Positions 52,461 through 62,157 of a DNA stretch of 64,000 nt are shown here, piece by piece. A program made the translations under genes and the position numbers. Within the stretch, counting starts at the first letter, position 1, and the number at the start of each line of letters is the position of its first letter. This DNA is from Mangrovibacterium lignilyticum. GTDB lineage: Bacteria > Bacteroidota > Bacteroidia > Bacteroidales > Prolixibacteraceae. The stretch covers positions 806,001 through 870,000 of the forward strand of contig NZ_WKLH01000002.1 of assembly GCF_010882175.1 (NCBI RefSeq). Direction: 5' to 3'. The notes beneath the pieces are model-generated. The model had not been told where the DNA came from. It worked only from the letters and a program-made list of their open reading frames with translations, and did no database searches.

Positions 52461-54029
52461 CTAGAAGTTGGAACCACTACCAGTGTCCCACCATAAACGC
52501 GTACTAATTAAATCGCCACCTTTCATTGTTGCTACGGCAGCAGCAACGCCAGAAGCATTACTTGTACGTTCTGCATCAACAAACGGCATCCTTTTAATCC
52601 ATTCGTCAGCTGGAATTACACCCCAGTCTGAACTACTGTCGTTCTTGTAAACATGTGCCAACTTCGGATATCCGGTTCTACGGAAGTCAGCCCAAGGTTC
52701 GTTCGGGTTTGTGAACCCAGCAATCCATTTTTGTGTAATAATCTTTTCCAGTTTCTCTTCATTCGTTGCCGCTTCATCCCATGCCACTGTCACGGTTGAA
52801 CGAGATACGAAGTCATTAACAGCTCCTTCATAGGCAGCATCATTATAATCGATCGGAGTACTTGTTGCATCGGCCAAATAGCTATCAACACCGCTGGCTC
52901 CCCATTCGGAGAATGAAGCACGCACCCCGGCTTCATAGTTTGATCCTGCATCGCCAGCACCGGTCCAACCGCGCAAGGCAGCTTCAGCCAGGTCGAAGTT
53001 AACTTCAGCAGCCGACATATATGGTCTTGACTCGATCGTTTCGAAACTTTCAGCAATTTTAGAACAGGTTGTGTGATCACTTTTAGCAACCAACGACGCA
53101 CCATTGCGAATACCCTTGTATGGATATTCAGGGTGATCAACGAACAACGCTTCGTCGGTTGCCGGTTGGAAATATGAAGCGATACGCGGGTCTTTTAAAC
53201 CAACCAGAAATGATTCCATACCTGCTGACATTCTTGTATCGTCCCATTGGAAGCAAATGATTGACAGGTAAAGGTCAGAACCGTACAACGAAATATAGAA
53301 GTTATCATCATTCGAAGTAATCAAACCAGCTGCATCTGCAATCGCTTTTTCACCTTCGGCTTTTGCCAATTCCGGGGCAACATTGGAGATACGAATTGCT
53401 AAACGCAAACGCATCGAGTTTACCAACTTCATCCATTGTTTAACATCGCCACCGTAGCTTGCATCGAAGTTCTTCATCCCCGCGTAATCTTCGTTTGCAG
53501 CAAAAACAGTCTGAATTTCATCCAAATTGGCAAAGAATGCATTGTACAAATCTGCTTCACTGTCATAGCTGGCTTCTGCCTGTCCGTAAGTTGAATAAAT
53601 CACAGGACCATGATAAGTAGTCAAGCGGGATACACCCAAAATTTCTATCAGTTTCGCCCATTCTACGAACACATCGTAACCACCTTCTTCAGCTTTTTTA
53701 ATTACTTGACTGGCAGGAGACATGAGGTTGTTATAAATCCTGTTCCAGTAAGTGTTCCAACGAATGTAGTAAGTTGTATTATTCACACCGCTTACAAAGG
53801 GAGTTGGAGTAGCCATATAGTCGCAGAACGATTCTGCAACCAGGTTTTCTTCAATCTGGTGACCAAAAATATTGCTCAACAAAGTCGGATAGTACGAACC
53901 GATGTGGTTGAAATCCTGAGTCGATGACTCATAGGTAATCTCGTAAGGATTAACGTTTGCCTCCTCAAAGCCATCCGTACAAGCGTTGGCGAAGAGTGCG
54001 ACTACAATTATGAATAGTATTTTTTTCAT
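52461..54029 (-). CDS. SusD-like lipoprotein of the SusD_2 type (PUL-D)
   Basis: 522-residue outer-membrane lipoprotein (VALFANACTDGFEEANVNP, Cys17). It belongs to the divergent SusD_2 / SusD-like_2 branch: the start DGFEEANVNPYEITYES, YWNRIYNNLMSPASQVI, AKLIEILGVSRLTTYHGPVIY and the end PYMSAAEVNFDLAEAALRGW with GFTNPNEPWADFRRTGYP. It is the partner of the STN-less SusC whose gene ends 12 nt upstream. No glycosidase gene accompanies it, so the ligand is unknown. Members of this branch are found in loci for peptides and other non-polysaccharide substrates as well as glycans. Confidence 0.9.
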   Translation of the reverse strand: MKKILFIIVVALFANACTDGFEEANVNPYEITYESSTQDFNHIGSYYPTLLSNIFGHQIEENLVAESFCDYMATPTPFVSGVNNTTYYIRWNTYWNRIYNNLMSPASQVIKKAEEGGYDVFVEWAKLIEILGVSRLTTYHGPVIYSTYGQAEASYDSEADLYNAFFANLDEIQTVFAANEDYAGMKNFDASYGGDVKQWMKLVNSMRLRLAIRISNVAPELAKAEGEKAIADAAGLITSNDDNFYISLYGSDLYLSIICFQWDDTRMSAGMESFLVGLKDPRIASYFQPATDEALFVDHPEYPYKGIRNGASLVAKSDHTTCSKIAESFETIESRPYMSAAEVNFDLAEAALRGWTGAGDAGSNYEAGVRASFSEWGASGVDSYLADATSTPIDYNDAAYEGAVNDFVSRSTVTVAWDEAATNEEKLEKIITQKWIAGFTNPNEPWADFRRTGYPKLAHVYKNDSSSDWGVIPADEWIKRMPFVDAERTSNASGVAAAVATMKGGDLISTRLWWDTGSGSNF

Positions 54030-54041
54030 GATGCTTCAGTA

Positions 54042-57000
54042 TTAGAATGTGATTTTAAGATTGAAACCATAAGTTCTCGTAGCCGGAACATTAAAGTTAT
54101 CCAATGATTGAGAGTTTAAATCAGTACTCATACTCAACTCCGGATCAAACGGAGCTTTTTTATACAAGAAGAACAGGTTTTGACCTACAACGGAGAATGA
54201 AGCAGCTTGCAACGGTAAACCTAATTTTTGCACATCAAAATCGTACGAAAGGGCCAATTGCGTCAAACGAATATTTGTCCGGTCATACACATAAGCTTCG
54301 CCGATACCATTACGGCCACCAATTGTTGTATAATACAATTCTGGATCGATCTGTGTTACAGCAGTTGTTCCCTGTACACCATCAATCACAACATATCCCT
54401 GATCACGGGCATCTGCCGTACGTTGGCTCACGCCGTAACCATCCAGAATTGACTCAGTCTGGCTGAATGCTTTACCGCCAATTTTGGCGTTTACCAGAAA
54501 GTTCAACGAGAATTGTTTGTAGTCAAAGCTGTTGTTCCAACCTAAGCTAAAGTCTGGTTCAAGGTTACCCATATATTCAATTGTTGCTGTTTTAGTTGGC
54601 GCCCCTGACGTCTCATCCAAAATAATCTGCCCAGCATCGTTTCTTTTGAATTTATAACCGTACATATCACCAATTGAACCACCAGCGTATACGCGCGAAT
54701 AGTAACCTTCGGAAGTACCTAAGTCGATATATTTTGTATCATCTCCCGGATACAACTCGACAATGTCGTTGGTGTTTTTTGAAAAGTTCACCGATGTATT
54801 CCATTTAAAGTTGGTCGTCTCTACCGGAGTTGCAGTTACCGTTAATTCAACCCCCTTATTTACGATTTCACCGGCATTGAAGTATGCTTGCGTATAACCG
54901 TTGGCTTGCTGACTAGCACTTGCTGTTTCCAACAGCGCTTGGTTTGTACTTTTAATGTTATAGTAAGTGAAGTCAAATCCTATTTTACCATTAAATAAAC
55001 GCCAGTCGGTACCAAATTCCCAAGTTACCAGTTTTTCAGGTTTTGCATCGGTAAATGGAGCAATAGTGTTTTTAGTGATGGCCGGAGTTACCGGATCAAT
55101 GTTATCATTAACTTCGATCAAACCAAAAGGCACCTCATTGTTAACAGTAGAGTTTGAAGCCCGTACTTTGGCAAATGTAACGAAATCAGGCATATCTACC
55201 ATTTCAGTTAAAATACCGGACAAACCAACAGATGGATAGAAATAAGATTCGTTACCAGTTAAGGCCAATGTTGAAGACCAGTCATTACGTCCTGATAAAT
55301 CCAGAAACACTGCATCTTTATAACCGAATTGCAGGTTTCCAAAAATACCTTCTTTGATCACCTTACCTCCATAAATTGATTGGACAGGAACATTGTACGG
55401 TAAGTTCTGGAAATAAAATTCGTTTGGATAAACCAACGCTTTAGTACCATTATCAACGCTAAGTCCATCACCGTAAACAGCTTCCTGGTAGCTGGCACCA
55501 GCTACAGCATTCAAACTGATATCACCAAAATCATCTTGATAAGTAAAGATTCCATCGGTGTAAACTTGTTTGTCGTAGTACTTTTTGTAGCTCCAACGAC
55601 CGTTTTTAGAGACATTTGTTAGGTTACCACCGGCATAAAATTTCTGCTCGTATGATTTGTTTGCATAATCGTAGCTTCCGCGAGCCTGGAACTTCAACTT
55701 ATCGGTAATTTGATAGTCAATTGTCAAACTCGCAATAACGCGTTTGGTCAAGTCCAACTTAGGTTGTTTGTTAAGCAACCAGTAAGGGTTCGATTGCAAG
55801 TGGTCAGAAACAAACCAGTTTTGCAGGTCCATGTTGCGCGTATCATCGAAATATTGATAGTTTTCCTTGAAATAAGAAAAAGGTTGTGCACCTAAATCTG
55901 AAGCTGCAAGTGAAGTTGCACCACTACGTGGGAAAAGATACAAACCAGTTAACGGGTTCAGGTAGTAACCTGCAGTGTTACGGTTTTTGGTACGTTCCGA
56001 CGTTAACATGATATTTGATGTCAGAGTCAACTTATCGTCCAGCAATTTAGTCGATTGCTTAAATGTCAGGTTATGCTTTTGATAGCTGTTATTTGGGACT
56101 ACACCACCTGCGCCTGTATTTCCATACGAAAAATAAGTCGACATTTTTTCGTTACCACTTGTAACAGAAAGCGTGTTCACCAAGTTGTATCCGGTTTCAA
56201 AGAAATCATCCACATAGTTGTCAGCATAGTTTCCTTTTGTATTAGACCAGCTTTCGGCTGCACCGCCTTCACTACCGTAAGAGTACTGCAGGTCCGGTGT
56301 AGAAATGACATTTTCAAACATGGCGCTGGTATTGAAAGTAACACTTGTTTTACCCTCCTTACCCTTTTTAGTGGTAATAATGATTACACCGTTTGCTCCC
56401 TGGCTACCATACAAAATAGCAGCAGTTGCACCTTTCAGTACACTAATGCTTTCAATATCATCGGGGTTAATCTGAGAAAGACCGTCACCGCCATCGGTAC
56501 CTCCCCACATGCCTGATTGATCGCCTTTATTGTTGATCATCGGGATACCATCAATCACATACAACGGATCACTTACCGAGTTAACTGATTTGCTACCACG
56601 CAACACTGTACGCGTAGAACCACCAGCTCCGGAAGTACTCTTACGAATTTCCAAGCCAGCTGTTTTTCCACTCAAGCCGCTCATAAAGTTGATGTCTCTT
56701 GCTTTCATCATATCTTCTCCGCTTACTTCCTGAGAAGAGTAAGTCAGCGTTTTCTTGTCACGCTTGATACCCAATGCAGTAACAACAACTTCGTCAACAG
56801 CAATGTTGTTGCTTTTCAACACAACATCAATTGACGTTCTTCCGTCAACCGTTACTTCCTGGCTTTCATAGCCCATAAATGAAAACACTAAAACAGCACC
56901 ATCCGGGTTTTCCAGTTTGAATGTGTAGTTCCCGTCAAAATCGGTAGCTGCACCATGGACAGTACCCTTTTCCAATACAGCCACACCGGGCAGGGGTTCA

Positions 57001-57101
57001 TTGTCTCCCTCTGAGACAACACGTCCGGTAACGGTTTGTGCCATTGCTGACACAGTCCCCATCAGGACGAGTACAAAAAATAATAAGAATAACTTCTTCA
57101 T
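54042..57101 (-). CDS. SusC-type TonB-dependent transporter without STN domain (PUL-D)
   Basis: 1019-residue outer-membrane importer. The signal peptide (FVLVLMGTVSAMAQ) leads directly into the carboxypeptidase-D-like domain (VTGRVVSEGDNEPLPGVAVL); no STN domain is present. Then VDEVVVTALGIKRDKKTLTY, plug (PLYVIDGIPMINNKGDQSG, LYGSQGANGVIIITTKKG) and barrel, ending TYGFNLKITF. It is a clear paralogue of the upstream SusC (58622-61897), sharing AGYYLNPLTGLYLFPR and LSGRNDWSSTL-like segments. It is the one of the pair followed by a SusD gene. A FecR gene sits upstream, although this SusC has no domain known to contact FecR. Confidence 0.95.
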   Translation of the reverse strand: MKKLFLLFFVLVLMGTVSAMAQTVTGRVVSEGDNEPLPGVAVLEKGTVHGAATDFDGNYTFKLENPDGAVLVFSFMGYESQEVTVDGRTSIDVVLKSNNIAVDEVVVTALGIKRDKKTLTYSSQEVSGEDMMKARDINFMSGLSGKTAGLEIRKSTSGAGGSTRTVLRGSKSVNSVSDPLYVIDGIPMINNKGDQSGMWGGTDGGDGLSQINPDDIESISVLKGATAAILYGSQGANGVIIITTKKGKEGKTSVTFNTSAMFENVISTPDLQYSYGSEGGAAESWSNTKGNYADNYVDDFFETGYNLVNTLSVTSGNEKMSTYFSYGNTGAGGVVPNNSYQKHNLTFKQSTKLLDDKLTLTSNIMLTSERTKNRNTAGYYLNPLTGLYLFPRSGATSLAASDLGAQPFSYFKENYQYFDDTRNMDLQNWFVSDHLQSNPYWLLNKQPKLDLTKRVIASLTIDYQITDKLKFQARGSYDYANKSYEQKFYAGGNLTNVSKNGRWSYKKYYDKQVYTDGIFTYQDDFGDISLNAVAGASYQEAVYGDGLSVDNGTKALVYPNEFYFQNLPYNVPVQSIYGGKVIKEGIFGNLQFGYKDAVFLDLSGRNDWSSTLALTGNESYFYPSVGLSGILTEMVDMPDFVTFAKVRASNSTVNNEVPFGLIEVNDNIDPVTPAITKNTIAPFTDAKPEKLVTWEFGTDWRLFNGKIGFDFTYYNIKSTNQALLETASASQQANGYTQAYFNAGEIVNKGVELTVTATPVETTNFKWNTSVNFSKNTNDIVELYPGDDTKYIDLGTSEGYYSRVYAGGSIGDMYGYKFKRNDAGQIILDETSGAPTKTATIEYMGNLEPDFSLGWNNSFDYKQFSLNFLVNAKIGGKAFSQTESILDGYGVSQRTADARDQGYVVIDGVQGTTAVTQIDPELYYTTIGGRNGIGEAYVYDRTNIRLTQLALSYDFDVQKLGLPLQAASFSVVGQNLFFLYKKAPFDPELSMSTDLNSQSLDNFNVPATRTYGFNLKITF

Positions 57102-57255
57102 AGTTTGTTCGTTTTAATTTGATGAATACATTTTGGATCCATAGAGAGATAATATATAATTGTTCTTGCTTTTATTATGTCGTACTGACACATAGGTGTT
57201 ACCGCACACACTTTCCGGATATTTATAATTTTTCACGTTCGTCATTGATTTCTCC

Positions 57256-58416
57256 TTAAATTCTGGTGATTACTATTTGGTCGTCTTGTTGTTGAGCCTG
57301 AGCATTGACTATTTCAGCCACAATCGTTAAAATTTCGAAAGCTGAATTACGAAGATCAAGACTCCCTGAGAAGGTTTCATGAACTAATTCGGGATCGTCA
57401 AGCTTGATGTTGACGTTATAATAGCGGGATACTTTTTTAAGAATGTCAGGCAATGGCTGTTGACGGAAAACCAGGTAACCATTGCGCCATGAAGTATATA
57501 ATTCGGTCTCAACCTCTTGTTGTTTCATCCTCTTTGCGGAAACATCATAGCTGGCCATTGTACCGGGCTGCATGAGCTCCTTTGATTTTCCAATTAACGA
57601 ATGGCCCTCATAACTTAACTCAACAGAACCTTCGACTAAAACAGTACTCGTTAGAGAATCATCGCGGTAAGCGCTCACATTAAAAACAGTACCCAGAACC
57701 GTCACATCTACTTCATTTGTCAGAACATGGAAAGGATGGCGCCGATCATGCGTAACTTCGAACATGGCCTCCCCTTCGAGATAAACTTCCCGATCCTGAT
57801 TTTCGAAACGTGCGGGAAAAACTAATTTTGAACCGGAATTCAGCCAAACCGAGGTTTGATCGCTGAGGGTAATCTTAGTTCTCTTTCCGTAAGGTACAAC
57901 AACCGTGTTAACCACCATTTCTTTGTGATCGACAGCCTGATTGACCGTTTCGGAAGCGTCAATCTCGATGAGATTACCATTCTCCGAATAGTCAATCACC
58001 GATTCCTCCGAATTGATATCAACCGTTTGCTCACCGGAAAGGTATAAGCGGGTTGATCCGTTTGTCGGCAATTCATAATCCTGCGCATACAATTTGATTC
58101 CGGACTCGCGATCAGACAGATACAAATAAGAAACACTGATAAAAAGCAAAAACATCGCAGCGGCACTAAAGCGACGGATAAACATTTTTCTTTTATACGA
58201 TTGGATTGATTGTTGAATTTGATCGCCCAATAGTTGTTTTTGTTTGGGCATCAAAAAATTCCGGCTGTTCAGCAAAGCACGATAAATCCGAACAGCAAGA
58301 CTGTAATTCGTATCTTCTCCCCTTACGCTTCCCGCCACATCTTCCCGAACCTCCGTCAACCGGAGATCATCTGTAAGGATATCTTCAACTTTATTTTTAA
58401 TCTTTTCGTTCTTCAT
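57256..58416 (-). CDS. FecR-family anti-sigma factor, second copy of PUL-D
   Basis: 386-residue FecR protein, longer than those of PUL-A to PUL-C because of an added region of about 60 residues between the membrane segment (about 82-99, FSAAAMFLLFISVSYLYL) and the FecR core. The core holds VVVPYGKRTKITLSDQTSVW, LNSGSKLVFPARFE, GEAMFEVTHDRRHPFHVLT and VTVLGTVFNVSAY; the DUF4974-type C-terminus is LVFRQQPLPDILKKVSRYYN. It is paralogous to the FecR at 62158-63330. No sigma gene is next to it: it lies between the two SusC genes. Spacers are 205 nt upstream and 154 nt downstream, large enough for a promoter of its own. Confidence 0.94.
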   Translation of the reverse strand: MKNEKIKNKVEDILTDDLRLTEVREDVAGSVRGEDTNYSLAVRIYRALLNSRNFLMPKQKQLLGDQIQQSIQSYKRKMFIRRFSAAAMFLLFISVSYLYLSDRESGIKLYAQDYELPTNGSTRLYLSGEQTVDINSEESVIDYSENGNLIEIDASETVNQAVDHKEMVVNTVVVPYGKRTKITLSDQTSVWLNSGSKLVFPARFENQDREVYLEGEAMFEVTHDRRHPFHVLTNEVDVTVLGTVFNVSAYRDDSLTSTVLVEGSVELSYEGHSLIGKSKELMQPGTMASYDVSAKRMKQQEVETELYTSWRNGYLVFRQQPLPDILKKVSRYYNVNIKLDDPELVHETFSGSLDLRNSAFEILTIVAEIVNAQAQQQDDQIVITRI

Positions 58417-58621
58417 TACCGAGCTTGTTCTGTTGCTGCAGAATTAAAATTTCTGCGCATTTACAAACCATAAGCACGATAAGGCAAAAACATAGACAGG
58501 AAAAATTAACTTTTTTTATTTCTTTTTTAATCCAAGTCTAAAACAAGGATTCTTAAGTCTGACTATCAGCAACTTAAAAATATAAAATTTTTAACTCTTT
58601 TTATATTCTTTTTCGGCAAAA

Positions 58622-61600
58622 TCAGAATTGAAACTTAAGACGCAGACCGACAGAACGCGTAGATGGAACACTAAAACTATCAATTGCCTGATCTTCGATG
58701 AGGGTATTCAGTGTAATTTCAGGATCGAAAGGAGCATCGCGGTAAAGAAAAAAGAGGTTTTGCCCAAAGAGGGTGAATTGCATCTTGTTGATGAATTTAT
58801 TTTCAAACTTGAAGTCGTAAGACAGCATGAACTGAGCGAGCCTGATATTTGTGCGATCGTAAGTGTAAGCTTCTTTAATACCGTCCCTTCCTCCAACATA
58901 GGTGTAGTAAAGTTGAGGATCAACCTGATCAACAGGTGTTCCATCAGATAGAACTCCGTTAATTTTCACATAACCTAAATCACGGGCTTCTCCTGTTGCC
59001 TTACTTACACCGTAACCATCCAGCATCGCTTCTGTCTGGCTGATTACCTTTCCGCCGAATTTACCATTCAGCAAAACCTCACAGGTGAAATTCTTATACG
59101 TGAAGTGATTGTTCCAGCCCAAACTCCAACCAGGACTTGAATGACCGACATATTCTTGATTCTCCGTTTTGGGAATCGTTCCCGATTCATTCACCAGAAT
59201 ACGTCCCTGATCGTCTCTCAGAAACTTGTGCACATAGATATCTCCAAACGAACCGCCTTTCTGAATGATTAACTGGTAACCTTCATTATCAGACAGAACA
59301 ATCGGATCTTTCAAATCAGGGTGCAGACTGACAATTTTGTTTTTATTGTCCGAGTAGTTCCAAGTTGAAACCCACTCAAAAGTTGAGTTCCGGACCGGCT
59401 TGACATATAAACTCAACTCCTTGCCCGAATTCATCAGTTTTCCGGCATTAATATAATAACTCGTATAATCAACTCCCGAAGGTGCGGGCAACTCAATAAA
59501 CTGGTCGCGACTAATCACCCGATAATAAGTCAAATCGAAACCAACACGATTATCGAATAATTTCCAGTCAGTTCCGATTTCAAAACTTCGAATCGATTCT
59601 GGTTTTAAATCATCAAGGGGTTTTACGGTGTTAAATTCAATACCTACTTTCGTAATTTTGTTTTGTGGATTAATCCGATTAAACGGAACTTCATTGGAAA
59701 CCATAGCGTATGAACCACGAATCTTCCCAAATTCTATAAATGAAGGCATCTCTGCCAATTCACTCACCAAAGCTGTTATTCCGGCGGAGGGGTAAAAATA
59801 GGAATCATTGCCTGTGCCGTAAAGACTGGATGCCCAGTCATTTCGCCCGGATAAATCGAGAAATACTTTTTCATCATAGCCAATTTGCACATTCCCAAAC
59901 ACCGCTTCTTTGATCAAACGACTGGCAAGTACCGAATTAACCATAACATTACTTTCAATATTTTGAAAATAAAACTCGTTAGGATAAATCAGACCGTCCG
60001 TACCGGTATCTACGCTCTCGCCCAATCCATAGGTGCTCTTTTGATAGCTGGTACCTAAAACTGCATTAAAACGCCATTTCCCAATTTGATCATTGAAAAA
60101 GAGAATGGCGTCGCCGTAGATTAATTCATCGGTAACATTCTCATAGACCCAACGTCCGTTTTTATCAACGTTTGTTATATTCGAACCGGCCTTATGCTGC
60201 TCTTCATATACTTTTCTTGCAAAATCGTAACTGCCGCGCATTTGTAACCGAAGATTATCGCGCAAATCATAATCAATAAACAAACTACCAATTAAGCGCT
60301 TAATTTCATCCGTCCGCTTTTCGTTGTTCACAATCCAATTCGGGTTCGACTGAAAATGGTCCTGAACATACCAATTTTGGAGGTACATATTTCGCTCATC
60401 ATTGAAAACCTGGTAGTTTTCAGCATAGGCCGCAAAATTTTTTTCACGGGGAAACAAATACAATCCGGTTAGTGGATTCAGATAATAACCGGCCACATAC
60501 TTATTGCTGACCTTCTCATTCGTCAACAGGATATTTGAACCGATTTTTACTTTGTCATTAAAAATGGTCGACGTTTGCTTAAACGCCAGGTTGAGCTTTT
60601 CGTATTTATTGCCAGGAATAACGCCTTCCGAAGCCGTATTGGAAACTGAAAAGTAGCTCACTGTTTTTTCACCGCCGCCACTCAATGCCAACGAATTCAC
60701 CCAATTGGTACCATGCTGAAAGAAATCCTTGATATAATTATTGGCATAATTTCCTTTGGTGTACGACCAGCTTTCTTTGGCATTTCCAATACTTCCGTAA
60801 TCATATTGCATTTCCGGAATATTCTGAATGGATTCAACCGTGAAGTATGAATTCAAATCAATTTTCAATTTCCCAGGTTTTCCTCTTTTTGTGTTGATCA
60901 GAATGACCCCGTTTGCCCCTTCACTTCCGTAAAGCGCCGCGGCATTCGCTCCTTTCAAAACGGTAATACTCTCAATGTCGTCCGTATTAACTTGGGAAAG
61001 TCCATCTCCCTGATCTGCCCCATCGAATAAACCAAGCTGATTTCCTTTGTTATTAGTCATCGGAATACCATCGATGACAAACAAAGGTTCACTGGCAGCA
61101 CTGAGCGATTTATTGCCTCTTAACAGCACCTTCGAAGAACCACCCGCGCCGGCAGCGCTGTGATTGATCTCCATGCCGGCGACCTTACCTGAAAGTGTCC
61201 CGACAAAACTGTATTCACGCCCGTTTATCTCGTTAAAATCAATTGTTTGAGTCGCATAAGTCAATGACTTCTCTTCCCGGCGAATCCCTAAAGCAGAAAC
61301 AACCACTTCTTCGACTCCAAAATCGTCAGGGATCAACACGACATCGATTCTTGCTTTGCCGTCTATATTGACCTGACTCGACTTCATCCCTACAAATGAA
61401 AATGTCAGGAAATCTTCCTGAACAGGAACTTTCAACGAATAATCACCATACACATCCGTGGTGACTCCGTAACTTTTTCCTTGTACAAATACAGAAACAC
61501 CCAGTAACGAATTGCCGTTTTCATCCGTAACTTTTCCTTCTATTGTTTTCCATTCGTCGGAAAGCACACCATTCTGCTTACCCGAAGAATCGCCTGACTG

Positions 61601-61897
61601 GTCTTTCAGAATGATAATTTGCCGGTCAAACTTCTTGTAACTCAATCCGGTATTTTTCAAAGCTTGTTGCAAAACCTGGTCAACCGTAGAATCATCAGCC
61701 AAAACGGTTACTTTGCGATTCAAATCAACCTGACTGTCATTGTAAAAAACAATGAATTCGCTTTGTTGCTGAATAAGCTCAAAAACCTGCTTCAGGCTTA
61801 CCTTCTTGAGTTGAGCGGTAAACCTGTTATCCTGGGCTTTCACCAATGAAAAAGCACCAATAAGAAACAGTAGTATAAAAAATACTTTCTTATTCAT
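58622..61897 (-). CDS. SusC-type transporter with STN domain and no SusD partner (PUL-D)
   Basis: 1091-residue outer-membrane TonB-dependent protein. A short signal (FILLFLIGAFSLVKAQ) is followed by the STN domain (about 25-95, FTAQLKKVSLKQVFELIQQQ), a carboxypeptidase-D-like domain (GKVTDENGNSLLGVSVFVQG), VEEVVVSALGIRREEKSLTY, plug (EPLFVIDGIPMTNNKGNQLG, LYGSEGANGVILINTKRG) and barrel ending VGLRLKFQF. It is a paralogue of the STN-less SusC downstream, but its 3' neighbour is a FecR gene instead of a SusD gene. It may serve mainly as the sensor of the locus, or share the single SusD. Confidence 0.95.
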   Translation of the reverse strand: MNKKVFFILLFLIGAFSLVKAQDNRFTAQLKKVSLKQVFELIQQQSEFIVFYNDSQVDLNRKVTVLADDSTVDQVLQQALKNTGLSYKKFDRQIIILKDQSGDSSGKQNGVLSDEWKTIEGKVTDENGNSLLGVSVFVQGKSYGVTTDVYGDYSLKVPVQEDFLTFSFVGMKSSQVNIDGKARIDVVLIPDDFGVEEVVVSALGIRREEKSLTYATQTIDFNEINGREYSFVGTLSGKVAGMEINHSAAGAGGSSKVLLRGNKSLSAASEPLFVIDGIPMTNNKGNQLGLFDGADQGDGLSQVNTDDIESITVLKGANAAALYGSEGANGVILINTKRGKPGKLKIDLNSYFTVESIQNIPEMQYDYGSIGNAKESWSYTKGNYANNYIKDFFQHGTNWVNSLALSGGGEKTVSYFSVSNTASEGVIPGNKYEKLNLAFKQTSTIFNDKVKIGSNILLTNEKVSNKYVAGYYLNPLTGLYLFPREKNFAAYAENYQVFNDERNMYLQNWYVQDHFQSNPNWIVNNEKRTDEIKRLIGSLFIDYDLRDNLRLQMRGSYDFARKVYEEQHKAGSNITNVDKNGRWVYENVTDELIYGDAILFFNDQIGKWRFNAVLGTSYQKSTYGLGESVDTGTDGLIYPNEFYFQNIESNVMVNSVLASRLIKEAVFGNVQIGYDEKVFLDLSGRNDWASSLYGTGNDSYFYPSAGITALVSELAEMPSFIEFGKIRGSYAMVSNEVPFNRINPQNKITKVGIEFNTVKPLDDLKPESIRSFEIGTDWKLFDNRVGFDLTYYRVISRDQFIELPAPSGVDYTSYYINAGKLMNSGKELSLYVKPVRNSTFEWVSTWNYSDNKNKIVSLHPDLKDPIVLSDNEGYQLIIQKGGSFGDIYVHKFLRDDQGRILVNESGTIPKTENQEYVGHSSPGWSLGWNNHFTYKNFTCEVLLNGKFGGKVISQTEAMLDGYGVSKATGEARDLGYVKINGVLSDGTPVDQVDPQLYYTYVGGRDGIKEAYTYDRTNIRLAQFMLSYDFKFENKFINKMQFTLFGQNLFFLYRDAPFDPEITLNTLIEDQAIDSFSVPSTRSVGLRLKFQF

Positions 61898-62157
61898 ATT
61901 CCTCGTTACAAAACAACCAACATCTCCTGCCGGGATGTCAATCAGCAGGGTAATTAAGTGTTCCTATTCATATGTATAAAGAGACATTTCCGGAATAATG
62001 TTTCGCGTCTGTCATCCCTGGCTTCCCTTTCCAGGCATAATCATCTGCGATTTTCCGGCTCGGTGTGAAGTATTTCGTTTAAACCACCACGTTCCTATTC
62101 AACGCAATTCTGTTCACCGATCAGATCACTTCCTTCTCAACCCAATTAACACGAAAT

